Assembly (NCBI GenBank): GCA_030248295.1
Contig: JASANH010000670.1
Location: 1-64,000 of the forward strand
Direction of reading: 5' to 3'
DNA from: Mesodorylaimus sp. YZB2_4
Lineage: Eukaryota > Nematoda > Enoplea > Dorylaimida > Dorylaimidae
Length of the DNA stretch: 64,000 nucleotides
Shown here: piece after piece, positions 21,779 through 32,429 of the stretch
Numbering within the stretch: the first letter of the stretch is position 1
Layout: the number at the start of each line of letters is the position of its first letter
The notes under the pieces: generated by a model
What the model saw: only the letters and a program-made list of their open reading frames with translations
Told to the model about the DNA's origin: nothing
Database searches by the model: none
Program-made: the position numbers and the translations under genes

Positions 21779-23145
21779 ATGGCGCAGGAAGGGCAGATTA
21801 TTGATTTCATACGTGATGAAATCAACAAGAATTATCCGGCCATCAAGATTTTACAAAGAATACGCGATAAATTTGGGTTCAGGTGGGTTCAGTACGAGTA
21901 TTATAAAAATATGGAGGTTCTTTTCTGTAGGCGCAGGGCCCGGCTATCGTCTTTATTCTGGCGCTATCTCTTTTAGTATCAGTGAAAGAACGCTTCGGAG
22001 ATACATGAAAAAGTACAATATAATTCGATTTGATCGCTCAGTAACCGTCGCCGCAGTAACGGCAGCAATTGCTTCAGAGAAATCTGGGCCTGGAAGTTCG
22101 AATGGGATTCGAAGTTTGCAAAGTTCGCTTCGAAGCAACTATAATCTTATGGTGGCAAGGTGAATGAGAACGAAGGAAGATAGGGTCGTATCGCTGCTCT
22201 TTTTTTTAGAAATCAAGTTCAAGATGTCTGCACTACTACGAACCGAGCGGCCGGGCGGATTGGGCAAAGGATGCCCATGGAAAGACGACTGTTTTGTTGC
22301 GCTGTAAGTGTATTCTCTAAATGGAATTAGGTTGGTTTTTTGAGCCCTATTGCAGGGGCCGAATTTCCGTTGGTGCATGGACGGGTATGACAAACTCGGC
22401 CCGTGCGGTATATTTATCCATGGTTGTGTGGATGAGTTTTCTCGGCGTCTGATCTGGCTTCGAGTATAGAGCACTAATAGGAAGCCGCAAGTTGTGGCCG
22501 GGTATTATTTGCGATCTATTCTTGATCTGAAGAGTAAGATGCCGTTTTATATGTTATTTTACAGATATATTGATTGAACTACCGTTTTATATGTCATTTT
22601 ACAGATATATTGATTGAACCGCTTTTTGTTTTAGTGGTGCCGACTGTCAGACTTTGGTTACAAGTGCCAAATTGTCGCACAATGCCAACAATTTTTTTAT
22701 CGTCAGAACGGGGACCAAGAGCGACGGCATCGTTGGACGTGGTCGGTGCTCAATGTTACCATCGAATCTTTCTGGGGCCGATTAAGACGTATGTGCATTG
22801 AATATTGGATGCGGGTATTTAAAGAATTGGTAGCGAATGGCCATTTCGATGGCACAGATTTGGACAGATGATGCTTACATTCTGTCCATCTGCCCTTGAT
22901 CGAAGGAAACTTGAAAGAAGTGGAACGAATGCATAATACCCACCGGATTCGCTCTCAGCGCGATCGCATCAGACCACACGGTCGACCTGAACTATTGTAC
23001 GAGTCGCCAGATGCTTACGGCGGCTGTGAATGTGGACTATCAGTGAACGAGGCCGAAATAAAATCAGCTATGGACAATTGCGGTGTTTCGTCATTGGAAT
23101 TGGAGGATCCTGTGCGAGATGACGTAAGAACTGCTGTAAATGATT
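21779..23145 (+). pseudogene. Integrase-core (rve-like) transposon protein, decayed
   Basis: In order: MAQEGQIIDFIRDEINKNY (helix-turn-helix start), SERTLRRYMKKYNIIRF, SGPGSSNGIRSLQSSLRSNY, then at about 22361 WCMDGYDKLGPCGIFIHGCV followed by DEFSRRLIWLRV, a further segment, SVLNVTIESFWGRLRR at about 22740, and LIEGNLKEVERMHNTHRIRS to PELLYESPDAYGG. This matches the widespread animal 'integrase core domain' family (PF24764-like): DGYDKL holds the first catalytic Asp, and the E of ESFWGRLRR is the likely third acidic residue. Several frames and a possible intron at 22163-22361 are involved, and one stop lies at about 22468, so it is probably dead. The family is known from multi-copy genes in cnidarians, sponges and fish. 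Confidence 0.75.
22542..22621 (+). repeat. 40-bp tandem duplication inside the integrase-like gene
   Basis: ccgttttatatgt(t/c)attttacagatatattgattgaac is repeated once immediately downstream. Each copy contains an AG preceded by a pyrimidine-rich tract (attttacag), so a potential splice acceptor has been doubled. Confidence 0.9.
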
Positions 23146-23149
23146 AGAT

Positions 23150-24578
23150 CCTTATGAACAGAGTTCATGTGACGGAAGAGAACGCTCGTACTGTGTATCT
23201 GCAATTACGTCAATTGTTGTTTGATCGTGGATTTGGTGGAGATGGGGGAATGTGAAATACGGGAGCGTCATGTTTTCTGTTTTAAATCTTTGTAGCTTGC
23301 TTTTAGTCATTATCAATAACAGTATGATTAAAAAGAAATCAGTGTATGTGTATCAGGACAAGCTTTAAAAACGAATGCTGTTGCAATATGGATCGCACTG
23401 GACGATGAGTTGAGTACCTGGTGGGTAGGCGGGTAACTGGCAGACAGGCCAATATGCATTCAAACACTCTCTAGCTCCCACTTGCCGAGGGACTGGCGTG
23501 CACCCTGTTCATTCGACCTACTGATAGGGTCCTGCTTATCTTCTTTGCCGTTGAGCTTCAAACTGGCGATATAAATCAGGAAGATGCTGTTATCTGCACC
23601 TGTCACTGGTTCATGGAGCCGGTCTACCTCTCCGAGTCTTGTGTTAAACGTGCACCAGGTATTCTACGCTCACGTGACGGTTTGGGCTGATCCTACAAGC
23701 GAGCGGTCCAAGGTCTTCTATAGTCCAAGCCTGGTAGAAAGGCTTTCTCCTGAAGGGTATCGATCTCTACGACCCCGATCCCTATAACAACCCCTCCGGC
23801 GTGTTGCCGCGCCTCCCAAGGGTGCCTGCAACTGCTCCTTGCAATGATACACTAACTAGCTTAGCTGCTGCTCAAATGCACCTAATCCCAAGATGATGAG
23901 GATCCTTTACGAGCACAACAATGCACGACTATGTCAACAGTCCTCGATCTTCCCCACGGACAAAGCCGCAGACAAACCAAGTACCTGCCCTGGAGTCAAC
24001 TCCTGCACTCTTCGAGTATGAACCAAAGGAAACGACGACCGCAGAGTCCCTTTAAGAGTATGCTAATCGATGCTAATCGGAGTCCCTGGCTCGCCCCACA
24101 GTTCTGCCATTGGGGTGGACCACACAAGGGGGTGGCTTTCGAGAAGGGAGAGCGCTAATCTCACACAGCGGCCTTCTTACTACCCTGGCTATTTCCTACT
24201 GAGCCAACTGCCCTGTCCACGCCTCAAAGCGGCCGTAGTCACAGCACTAGGTCCAAGCCAAACACGAGGCTGGCAATGAGTGACTGGTTTGGCAGGCACC
24301 AGGCAGTGACTGGTCTGGGCTGCATCATCGTCAATGTGGGTCTAAGACCCTCAGAACCTCCTTCACGACTGGAGCGTGCGGCTACTTCTTTAATTCAAAG
24401 GGCCTGAATGTCCTGCGTAGGATCGCTCCTCCGCTCAAAACCTCCTCTGGCTAGCTCTAGTTTTGTCCTTTACAGTATGTATTCAGTACATAATATCCCT
24501 GTGATTGAACCCAAAAGATTTCTCGGTTTGAATGGCTGGCTGTTTTCTATAATACTGACACTGTACTTCTCCTGTTCG
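23150..24578. other. No recognised gene
   Basis: From about 23450 to 24570 the sequence is richer in GC than its surroundings. It has short plus-strand frames (for example 23584-23787 and 23931-24158) but no domain I recognise and no repeat structure. It ends exactly where the 973-bp inverted arm begins. Confidence 0.4.
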
Positions 24579-25551
24579 CTTCCCTGCTAGGAATCCTTGC
24601 GACTTAACGCTCGTCTGGGACTACCCAGGTCTAACCCAAAACCCAGCCCAGTCTCTTGGGTTTTTGGGTTGGGTTGAGTCGGGTTTTCTGGCAGAGCGGT
24701 TGTGGGTTGTGGAGGTTGACCTTTTCTCAAACCCAACCCAAACAAAACCTCTTTTACACTTGGGGTCAGCCATATTAGTCGGTTGATCGGCGCAGCGTTT
24801 TGAAGCCGCTGCGATACGATGTCCGTTGGTTTCGAATCGACAGATCCTAGTGTTTCATAGACGTACACCCAGTGCCCCAAGCTAGTCTAATTCGACATGT
24901 CCGTCTGACTGTGACGGACTGAAATAATCGTCTGTCAGCAGATGATATCGAGCTCTGACCTGATCTCTTGTCGACTCGCAGCAGTTAGAGATCAGGTCAG
25001 TAAGGTCCCCATTTTAAAAGTTTGAAAGTTTGGTCGTTCAGAATCCATGAAGAACCCACTTGCTTTTTTGATAGCACTTTCACAAAAATATGCGTCATAC
25101 TGGTAATGCTTCACTGCACAAAAGTGGTTCTTCCAAAAGTGTACTATTTAAATGGATACCTCAGTGTACTCTATTAGCATAGAACATTTGGTGTGCACAC
25201 GATGCACAGACTATTTGTCTCCCCCCTGCTGGTCGGGATCGAGCGAGGCCAAGTGGCTGAGCTAACTGGTTTTCCTAACATGCGAGGGAGATATGACTAG
25301 TCCTTGGACCCGAGCATCGCCTATATAAAGGCTTTGCTCCTTGCCTGGCGGGATCAGTTTAGATCAGAATACCTCTCGACGACCCGACGTTTGCAGCTAA
25401 CTCCCTTGGTCTTGCGTGAGTCCCCCAGTCCGGCGTAGTGGACACGTGTAATAAACTATTTCGGAACTTGGGCTGCGTGGCTCTATTCGAGCCTACACAC
25501 CACGGCGCAGTTGGTTCAGTGTACACGCACGAGAACCTAACTGTTTCACTA
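24579..25551 (+). repeat. Left arm of a 973-bp inverted repeat
   Basis: From cttccctgc to cctaactgtttcacta this arm is the reverse complement of 27590-28562. The arms have equal length and I estimate about 95% identity by eye. It contains an AACCC/GGGTT-rich stretch (24630-24750), unidentified DNA to 25139, an LTR-like unit at 25140-25502 and a short leader. The arms enclose 2.0 kb with two spliced minus-strand genes. Confidence 0.95.
25140..25502 (+). mobile_element. Solo-like Ty3 LTR in left arm, reading inward
   Basis: Starts TGTACTATTT and ends near CTACACACCA, with a TATA box (gcctatataaaggc, about 25319), a poly-A signal (aataaa, about 25450) and, just after it, cggcgcagttggttcag. That sequence resembles the Ser-tRNA-type primer site used by 17.6/297-like Ty3 elements. 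No coding region of the element is attached. Fossil. Confidence 0.65.
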
Positions 25552-25565
25552 ACTGTTTCACTAAC

Positions 25566-25737
25566 TGTTCTTTCAAGAGTGGACTATTTTAATAGATACC
25601 TCAGTGTATTCTATTAGCATAGAACATTTAGTGTGCTCACGATGCACAGACTATTTGTCTTCCTCCCTGCTGGTTGGGACCGAGCGAGGCCAAGTGGCCG
25701 AGCTTACTGGTTTTCTTAACATGCGAGGGAGATATGA
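25566..25737 (+). mobile_element. Second, partial copy of the same LTR
   Basis: The first 150 or so bases of the LTR (ggactattttaatagatacc to gcgagggagatatgact) are repeated right after the left arm, more diverged than the two arms are from each other. It is cut off where the HECT-like gene's last exon ends. Fossil fragment. Confidence 0.85.
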
Positions 25738-26457
25738 CTTTCTTGTAACTCCGCTACAGGTACGTCTTCAGGTGTTATGGTAAGTTTTTTGAATGGGACA
25801 CCTTCCACGAAGCTCTTGAAAATTGGGGACGCTCCAATAAGAACAGGCCTGTCTTGAACGATCACGTTTCCCATCATGCGACCATACATTCGCCACATGG
25901 ATCTGTCCAGCTCTAAACCGAGCCGTGGAATCTGTCTACCGGTATTGCCTGCAATTCACATGATTTTTTCAAATCTGGCAGTCAAGACATGGTTTTTTCT
26001 TACCTTCAAACAGCCGGGAAAAAATATGCTTTTGGTACAACATCGCATAGCTGTCGATAACGGACTCCCCGACCCCTCTTTCATTCAAAAACGAGATCAG
26101 CGCCGGTTTCTGTAACTGGCAAATATCTGGGCTTATGCAAACTGGAAACAGTTGAGCTTTAATGCCATCCGCGTCCATAGATCGATCGCTTCGGATAGAG
26201 TGAGTTTCAGCTTTCTGGACTGCAGACAAGCGATGCTTGAGATACATTCGATATAAATCCTGTAACGAATTTCTGGAGATAAAGCATCTATCATGAAAAT
26301 CTGCAACGTGAAATCTCACAAACCCTTGAACTGTATTCACAAATACACTCACAAACTCACTTTTCGTGATCCATTGGTCGGCATCGTCGAAATTGCCGTC
26401 ATGAATTTCCACGATCAATTTATACAGCGCAGCCGGTAATTGAGACAGCGAAGCCAT
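25716..26457 (-). CDS. HECT-like protein, two exons, truncated at LTR fragment
   Basis: Exon 1 starts at the ATG at 26457 (MASLSQLPAALYK) and ends at 26004 with a GAAG/gtaag donor. Exon 2 starts at 25948 after ttgcag and joins in phase, giving LFEG-NTGRQIPRLGLELDRS followed by MWRMYGRMMGNVIVQDRPV. The block MDADGIKAQLF, then LFEG, a short linker, and a YGRMMGNVIVQ helix followed by SPIFKSFVEG follow the order of the N-lobe of HECT ubiquitin ligases (DAGGxxREF, FxxxGxxxGxAl). The C-lobe with the catalytic Cys is absent: the frame runs into the partial LTR and stops in it (about 25716). The HECT assignment is tentative, and the first 90 residues match nothing I know. Confidence 0.5.
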
Positions 26458-26655
26458 GTTTTGTATCGACTGACTTGTATAAATTTCTGCGAACCTGCGA
26501 GGTTCCTACGAAACAGCCTGCTTCAGCCTCAGATTATTCATTGCAGGTTCTGACTAAATTACCTCAGTTCCCAAAACTACGCCACGTGGAATTTTCGCAG
26601 GCTGGTGGCTGGTGACTATGCACACTGAGGGACTGACTCCAGAAACGTAAGTCTC

Positions 26656-27448
26656 TTACGGACCATAGGACGCATCTGCGATTGATGTAATTCCCGGTGT
26701 CGACGTCCTTCTACCTGCGACCAACAACGCTGGATCAACGAGAGGACTGATCAGACGATTTCCGTAATATGGAATCGTCGTGTCAAAAACGGATGAGCGA
26801 AATAAGTTGCTTGTTGGAGTGATTGGGAACGAGTCTGGCGTGTTTAGGATGATATTTGGCCTATCTGGCTCACTGTCGTTTTCAGCTCTTCTTTTCTTTT
26901 CCTAAAAATGAAACACAAGATTAAATACAGTTTGGGAGACACTATGTGCGTACTTCTGCCAGCATTTGTTATTGGACTCTCTGGCTATCAATATTGAAGC
27001 AGCACTAACCTCTTCATCCGTTTTATCCAAATCGTCTTCAAAGTCGTCATCTTGTCCTTTGTGCGATCTTTTTTTGCTCCGTGGTTTTGCATCTACACAC
27101 ACATCGGTTCGATACTACACGCTAGAATATCAATTAACTAAACTATTACTTACCTTTGGATGGTGATAATAAACTTTCTTGATTAGATCGAATTCCGGCA
27201 TTCCAACCAGATCCTTCACTAACACACCGTCAGTCTTGGTGCAAAATCGCTCTCCTTCTTCTCCGTCTGAATCAGGTTCGAGCAATCCAAATTCGTTACC
27301 ATACCGTTTTTCGCATACTTCACGTGCTTTCGCCTTTATTATTTCTAATGTCAAAGGCAGATCAACACGCGTCTGTAAAGAGAAGACGCGTCTGTCAGTT
27401 GAGGTACACTTGCATCATTAGTAGATAAAATCCTCTTCTTACAGCCAT
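26656..27448 (-). CDS. Unidentified spliced gene with acidic and basic tracts
   Basis: Four exons with canonical borders can be read: ATGGCT/gtaag (27448-27443), 27372-27154 (TRVDLPLTLEIIKAKAREVC to KKVYYHHPK/gtaagt), one from 27092 (AKPRSKKRSHKGQDDDFEDD to KTDEE/gttagt), and 26901-26656 (EKKRRAENDSEPDRPNIILN to ITSIADASYGP, stop). The phase between exons 2 and 3 is off by one in my reading, so that border may be misplaced. Total about 185 residues. The middle has a nuclear-localisation-like basic run next to an acidic run. It is open throughout, which argues for recent function, and it is enclosed by the inverted arms with the HECT-like gene downstream. No family recognised. Confidence 0.5.
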
Positions 27449-27589
27449 AGCGTCTCTGAAACCCGTTAGACCTTTGGCCGTCCGACGAGATAAAATGAAT
27501 TCAATTAGCTAGATAAACGATACAGATCACTGTATCTTTTACAGATACAGAGAAACTGGTGAGACTGGTGTTAAAAAAATTACGGAGAA

Positions 27590-28562
27590 TAGTGAAACAG
27601 TTAGGTTCTCGTGCGTGTACACTGAACCAACTGCGCCGTGGTGTGTAGGTTCAATTAGAGCCACGCAGCCCAAGTACCGAAATAGTTTATTACACGTGTC
27701 CACTACGCCGGACCGGGGGACTCACGCAAGACCAAGGGAGTTAGCTGCAAACGTCGGGTCGTCGAGAGGTATTCTGATCTAAACTGATCCCGCCAGGCAA
27801 GGAGCAAAGCCTTTATATAGGCGATGCTCGGGTCCAAGGACTAGTCATATCTCCCTCGCATGTTAGGAAAACCAGTAAGCTCGCCCACTTGGCCTCTCTC
27901 GATCCCGACCAGCAGGGAGGGAGACAAATAGTCTGTGCATCGTGTGCACACTAAATGTTCTATGCTAATAGAGTACACTGAGGTATCCATTTAAATAGTA
28001 CACTTTTGGAAGAACTACTTTTGTGCAGTGAAGCATTACCAGTATGACGCATACTTTTGTGAAAATGCTATCAAAAAAGAAAGTGGCTTCTTCGTGGATT
28101 CTGAACCACCAAACTTTCAAACTTTCAGAATTAGGACCTGACCGACCTGATCTATGACTGCTGCGAGTCGACAAGAGATCAGATCAGAGCTCGATATCAT
28201 CTGCTGACAGACGATTTTTCAGTCCGTCACAGTCAGACGGACATGTCGAATTAGACTAGCTGGGGGCACTGGGTGTACGTCTATGAAACACTAGGATCTG
28301 TCGATTCGAAACCAACGAACATCGTATCGCAGTGGCTTTAAAACGCTTCGCCCATCAACCGACTAATATGGCTGACCCCAAGTGAAAAAGAGGTTTTGTT
28401 TAGGTCGGGTTCGGAAAAAGGTCAACTACTACAACCCACAACGACTCTGCCAAAAAACCCGACTCAACCCAACCCAAAAACCCAAGAAACTGGGCCGGGT
28501 TTTAGCTTAGACCTGGGTAGTCCCAGACGAGCGTTTAGTCGCAAGGATTCCTGGCAGGGAAG
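27590..28562 (-). repeat. Right arm of the 973-bp inverted repeat
   Basis: Reverse complement of 24579-25551. It includes the LTR (27640-28002, reading inward on the minus strand) and ends in ggcagggaag. The base after it continues directly into the readable hAT transposase frame, so the arm has truncated or interrupted that gene. Confidence 0.95.
27640..28002 (-). mobile_element. Solo-like Ty3 LTR in right arm, reading inward
   Basis: Same LTR as 25140-25502 in opposite orientation. The TATA box, poly-A signal and primer-site-like sequence are all retained. No internal coding region. Fossil. Confidence 0.65.
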
Positions 28563-30231
28563 TTGATGTTAGTGAAGAAGGCCCGGCTACTGCCCTGTTG
28601 ACGGTTTTGAAAAGCGCTGGCTTGGATTTATCGTATTTGTATAGACAAGGATATGATGGCGCCGGGGCAATGACAGGTATCGTTGGGTAGTCTGCACATG
28701 AGTTTTTTTATGTCCAATTACATTCCTTTCAGGCGTCAACAAAGGAGTTCAAGCTCGTGTCCAGCAGCAGCAAAAGAAAGCTGTATACTCGCATCTGCGC
28801 ATCGCACTCATTGAATTTGACTCTCAATTTCGCTCCAGTGGTGGATGCAGTTCGAATGGCTGTAGACAAAATTCAAGGAATCGGGTTGTTATTCACACGC
28901 CATCCTATGCGGAAAAAGAAGTTATTGGAAGTCATTCGGTCATCCTCTAACACTGCGGCACACGCTCGTCCGCATTTTATCGAACTGTGTCCAACGAGGT
29001 AATGAGTTTAAACTTGAGTGAATTTTCTGATATTTTTCGGAGAATGCTTTGTAAACTTTTTTAGGTGGATCGAACGTCAGGATGTGATCAGCAGATTTTT
29101 CGTCTTATATTAACACATTTACGAAACGCTTCAGCATATTTTGACTTCTCCGAAGGACGAGAGCACTGTTCGCAAAGTAAAAAAGAACTTGACCTCAACT
29201 AATAATTGCTCTCATATTTTCCTTGTAGTTATCAGACTTTGTAAGGTATGAAATAGCTAGGTTTTGCTTTCTCGTTATCACTTTTGAATGCGATTTCTGG
29301 GGATTTGGTCAGAATATCGACGAACTTGCGGAAACGCAGTATCGATCTCATCGAATGTTGTGGTCGAGTAGCTGATTTGCGCCACCGGTTGCGCAAATAT
29401 CAAGAAGACGATCGATTTTTCGAAGGGGTTTACACGGAGGCTTTAGAAAGTGAGTTGTCACTGATCAGTTTTCCCGGAGGTGAGTGGGTGTCTCTTTTAG
29501 AATTGACTATAATCGTTGGTATTGATGGCATTCCTCTAAACCGAAATAAGCTTCCAAGATGGCAATATTGCAAGCAGAGAATTTATTTGCCGTATCTGAA
29601 AGACTCGGATGATCAATTGGGCGATTGGTTCAGGGATCATCAAAACGGATATATTCTCTACAGTACCTGATTCCCTTATTTTTCGGGTAGGTGACTCCCT
29701 GATTTAGTTGCTAATTCACATTGATTTTCCATTCGCCGTCTTCAGGCGCTGATGACCATAAGGTCATTGAGGCATTTTGCTTCTACACTGAACACAGCGA
29801 TGGATTTGACGTGACTGGGCAAGGATTTCTGGATGAATATCGTCGTTGGAAACATCGTTTTGACGGCTTGAAAAAGGAGGAATTGCGTGAAAATGCTTGC
29901 GAAGCATTGGCATTCTGTGCCAAGATCGGGCGAGATTGGTTCCCTAATGTTTCGACTTGTTAAAGGTATTAAAATATTCCTCGACAGTGCAAGAAGGGTA
30001 GTATGATTTTTCCTCGTTTTAAAGATCTTGATCACTTTGCCAGTTACATCCGATGACGTCGAGCGGGCGGTCTCGACTCTGAGACGCGTGAAAACGTATT
30101 TTCGAAATGATATGACTGACAAGCGGTTTTATGGATTGGCCCTGATGAACATGAATCGCGATATCGACCTCGACGTAGAAGATATTTCAAGGCGATTCGG
30201 TTTGTCTGAGGTTTCGGAAGGCTTCGATTAA
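28563..30231 (+). pseudogene. hAT-family transposase (ZMYM1-like), 5'-truncated
   Basis: The first readable residues are GPATALLTVLKSAGLDLSYL then YRQGYDGAGAMTG, the QGYDGAxNMSG block of hAT proteins. Next come SHSLNLTLNFAPVVDAVRMA (the AHxLNL block), PHFIELCPTRW followed by IERQDV (CETRWVERHDA), a middle domain at 29284-29963, and the dimerisation region LPVTSDDVERAVSTLRRVKT with MTDKRFYGLALMNMNRDIDL at 30028-30231 (the TAERSFSTLRRIKTxLR / LxGLALLxIHRD signature). Short gaps with gta..ag borders separate the blocks, so introns are likely. The N-terminal zinc finger and first catalytic Asp region are missing, replaced by the right inverted arm. Confidence 0.85.
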
Positions 30232-30239
30232 TTTTATAT

Positions 30240-31420
30240 ATATTATCTTCGCGAACTCGCACAGGCTGATGTAGCCAAAAACAGCTGGATTCACATGCCT
30301 TTTCTTTTAAGTGAGCCCCCCCTTCCTCAAATCCTGGCTTCGCCACTGAGTTCGACGATGCCAGCGCTAGAGCGATAAGAGAAAATTTGGCCATTCCAAG
30401 TTACTGCTCAGTTCGCCATTCCAATTCCAAGTTCGCCATTCTCAGTTTGCTCATTCTGGATCGAGGTCCTGGCTAACTTTTCTATTTGTAAAGGTAAATC
30501 GACAGGGATATCGTGTTGTGTTTTTTATCGCAAGGGTGTGTTTGCCTGCGCAATGGAGGCTGACCAGAGTCGCCTGGATTCTGCAGCAGTGTGCACTAGT
30601 GTGCGTCGTAGTGGTGCTATCGGTGAAAGTCTCCCTTAAGTCGTGTGAGCGCGTTTTAGATGCTTTGAAAGTGGTAAAATATAGTTTTTGATGGGTAAAA
30701 TATGTTTTCAGATGGATGAAATATGGTTTCAGATGCTTAAAAAGTAGTAAAATATGGTTCAGCTTAAGCTCAGGTTTAGGCTTAAACTAAGGCTAAGGCA
30801 TAGGCTCAGGCGAAGGCTTGAAAAGAATAGATAAGCGCGTTCGAAAGTGTTCGAAAAACTTACCTAGATAAATTTAAAATTGTGAGTCAGTGTGTTGGAA
30901 GATTTCCAACTTTTCCTCTACCCCAAACGCCTATCAGCGGTGTTATCAGTATACCTACACTGGGCTTTTGCTGATATCTTTACTCGAGTGACCATCTCGA
31001 TAAACCTTCGACCTAGAAGACTGTGGATGGTCTTATTCGATAAAGCTCGTCGAGTTGAGTCAGAATGAGCACCTTTTCTGGGGCCCGAGCGGTCGCTCAG
31101 TCCCCTCCAGGATGCCTGATCCCCCTAAGGTCCAATCGCCAGCTTTTTTACTATCAATCCAATGAGGGTGAGAATGGGTTCATTCGAGAGAGCTCGTCGA
31201 GTTGATCTAGACCAACATCCTTCAGGCACTTTCTTGCTCACACGGAGCATTCAGCTTTTCAATCCATTAATCAATGGAATAGGGCCAAGCTAACTTTCAT
31301 TCTGGCTGTCGATTGCCCTCTAACCTCGACGATCGTTGATTTTTTTTTCATATTTATTCGTGATGTTAGAAGGAAACTAGATCCAGAACCATGACAATAA
31401 GAAGAAAGAAGGGGGATGGG
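30240..31420. other. Non-coding stretch with diverged short repeats
   Basis: It holds a ttcgccattccaa doublet (about 30405-30450), four diverged copies of a 'ggtaaaatat.gtttt.agatg' word (30671-30760), a ggctaa/ggctta-rich run (30770-30825), and two copies of agctcgtcgagttga (about 31046 and 31190). I see no gene. Confidence 0.55.
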
Positions 31421-31422
31421 AA

Positions 31423-32005
31423 TTATATATAAAGCTGCCACATGCGTTCGAAATGCTGTACCTTTCCCAGTGATTGAGCAACGTGCCACTGTTGCATCAA
31501 GAATCGCTGTAGCATAAAGTTGAAACCTACAGCTGACATACTAAACACCTCCAAACGGCGTTCGCTGTACAGGTAATACTCAAGCAGTAAAGCTATGAGA
31601 TTCAAACGATTCCGCACCTCAACCGCGTACTCCTGATCGGAGTCAACAAATCCGAGTAGCAAATGCTCTGGTGTCCAGGTTACTTTGACACGTTCGTAGT
31701 TCTCAAAACGACTGATCACACCTCGCCACACTGACAAGGACCACCTACAGTGCACCAGCATATGCTCAATATCATCTTTATCTGCGCCGCATGCATAGCA
31801 TTCGCTAGAATTGCGTTGACCCCATTGCTGCAGCTTCGATGGGGAAGCGAGAATGCGATGCAAGATTTTAAACTAAAAAACACGAAGTTTATTTGGCAGA
31901 CCTAGCTCCGCTGGGAGAGTCCAAATCTTCGACCATGGCCAGTCACCAACTGGTGGGTACAGAGTACACCACCTCAGCTGTCCTGCAGGGATACTACGCC
32001 GACTA
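31423..32005 (-). pseudogene. LINE-like C-terminal region with zf-RVT zinc finger
   Basis: Minus-strand reading: DWPWSKIWTLPAELGLPNKL, FKILHRILASPSKLQQWGQR, then the Cys/His finger CYACGADKDDIEHMLVHC followed by WSLSVWRGVI. This is the zf-RVT module (LPxKxxxFxWRxLHxxLxT then CxxC..ExxxHLxxxC) found at the C-terminus of many non-LTR retrotransposons. A stop in the KLRVF*FKIL stretch and the absence of an RT domain upstream show a 5'-truncated, dead copy. The Kolobok arm begins about 80 bases upstream of it. Confidence 0.75.
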
Positions 32006-32079
32006 GGCAGCTGTCTCACCTGGCCGTCCTTCTTGTTTGACCGACTGTCTCTCTTGGCAGACTGTAAATGTTCAAGCAG
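32006..32079 (+). repeat. Flank shared by both Kolobok copies (left)
   Basis: The 74 bases gctgtctcacctggccg to ttcaagcag, just outside the TTAA of the left Kolobok copy, are repeated in reverse complement at 43179-43252. Shared DNA outside the target site means the two copies descend from a single insertion. Confidence 0.9.
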
Positions 32080-32429
32080 TTAAAGGTATCGTTCATTGTG
32101 GAGCGACCAGATTCAGTTTTTGACGATTTTCTTGGCCATAAAAGAAAGAACCGCGGCGAATCTAAGAAAATCAATCATTTTTATCGATATAGAGCCCCTA
32201 ATTGACCAGCAGTCACTCTATTTACAAATCCTAGTCCTGATTCTTATTGCAATGCGTCATCTAATCAAGCCAGTGTGCGCAGCGAAAGGTGGGCAGCTCG
32301 ACTGTCTAGCACCCAGAACCCCGTTTTTTCACCAGTATTGATCAAGTTTGTTCATTATACTAACCTTTTGAAGTACGATTGTTGCATTTATTGGTTCTGT
32401 TTACATTTCGTATATTGTTCACGTTCGAT

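Noticed and set aside
24579-28562. A Polinton/Maverick (long TIRs with cargo)
   Set aside because: No polymerase B, retroviral-like integrase, ATPase or capsid gene inside, and the arms contain LTRs.
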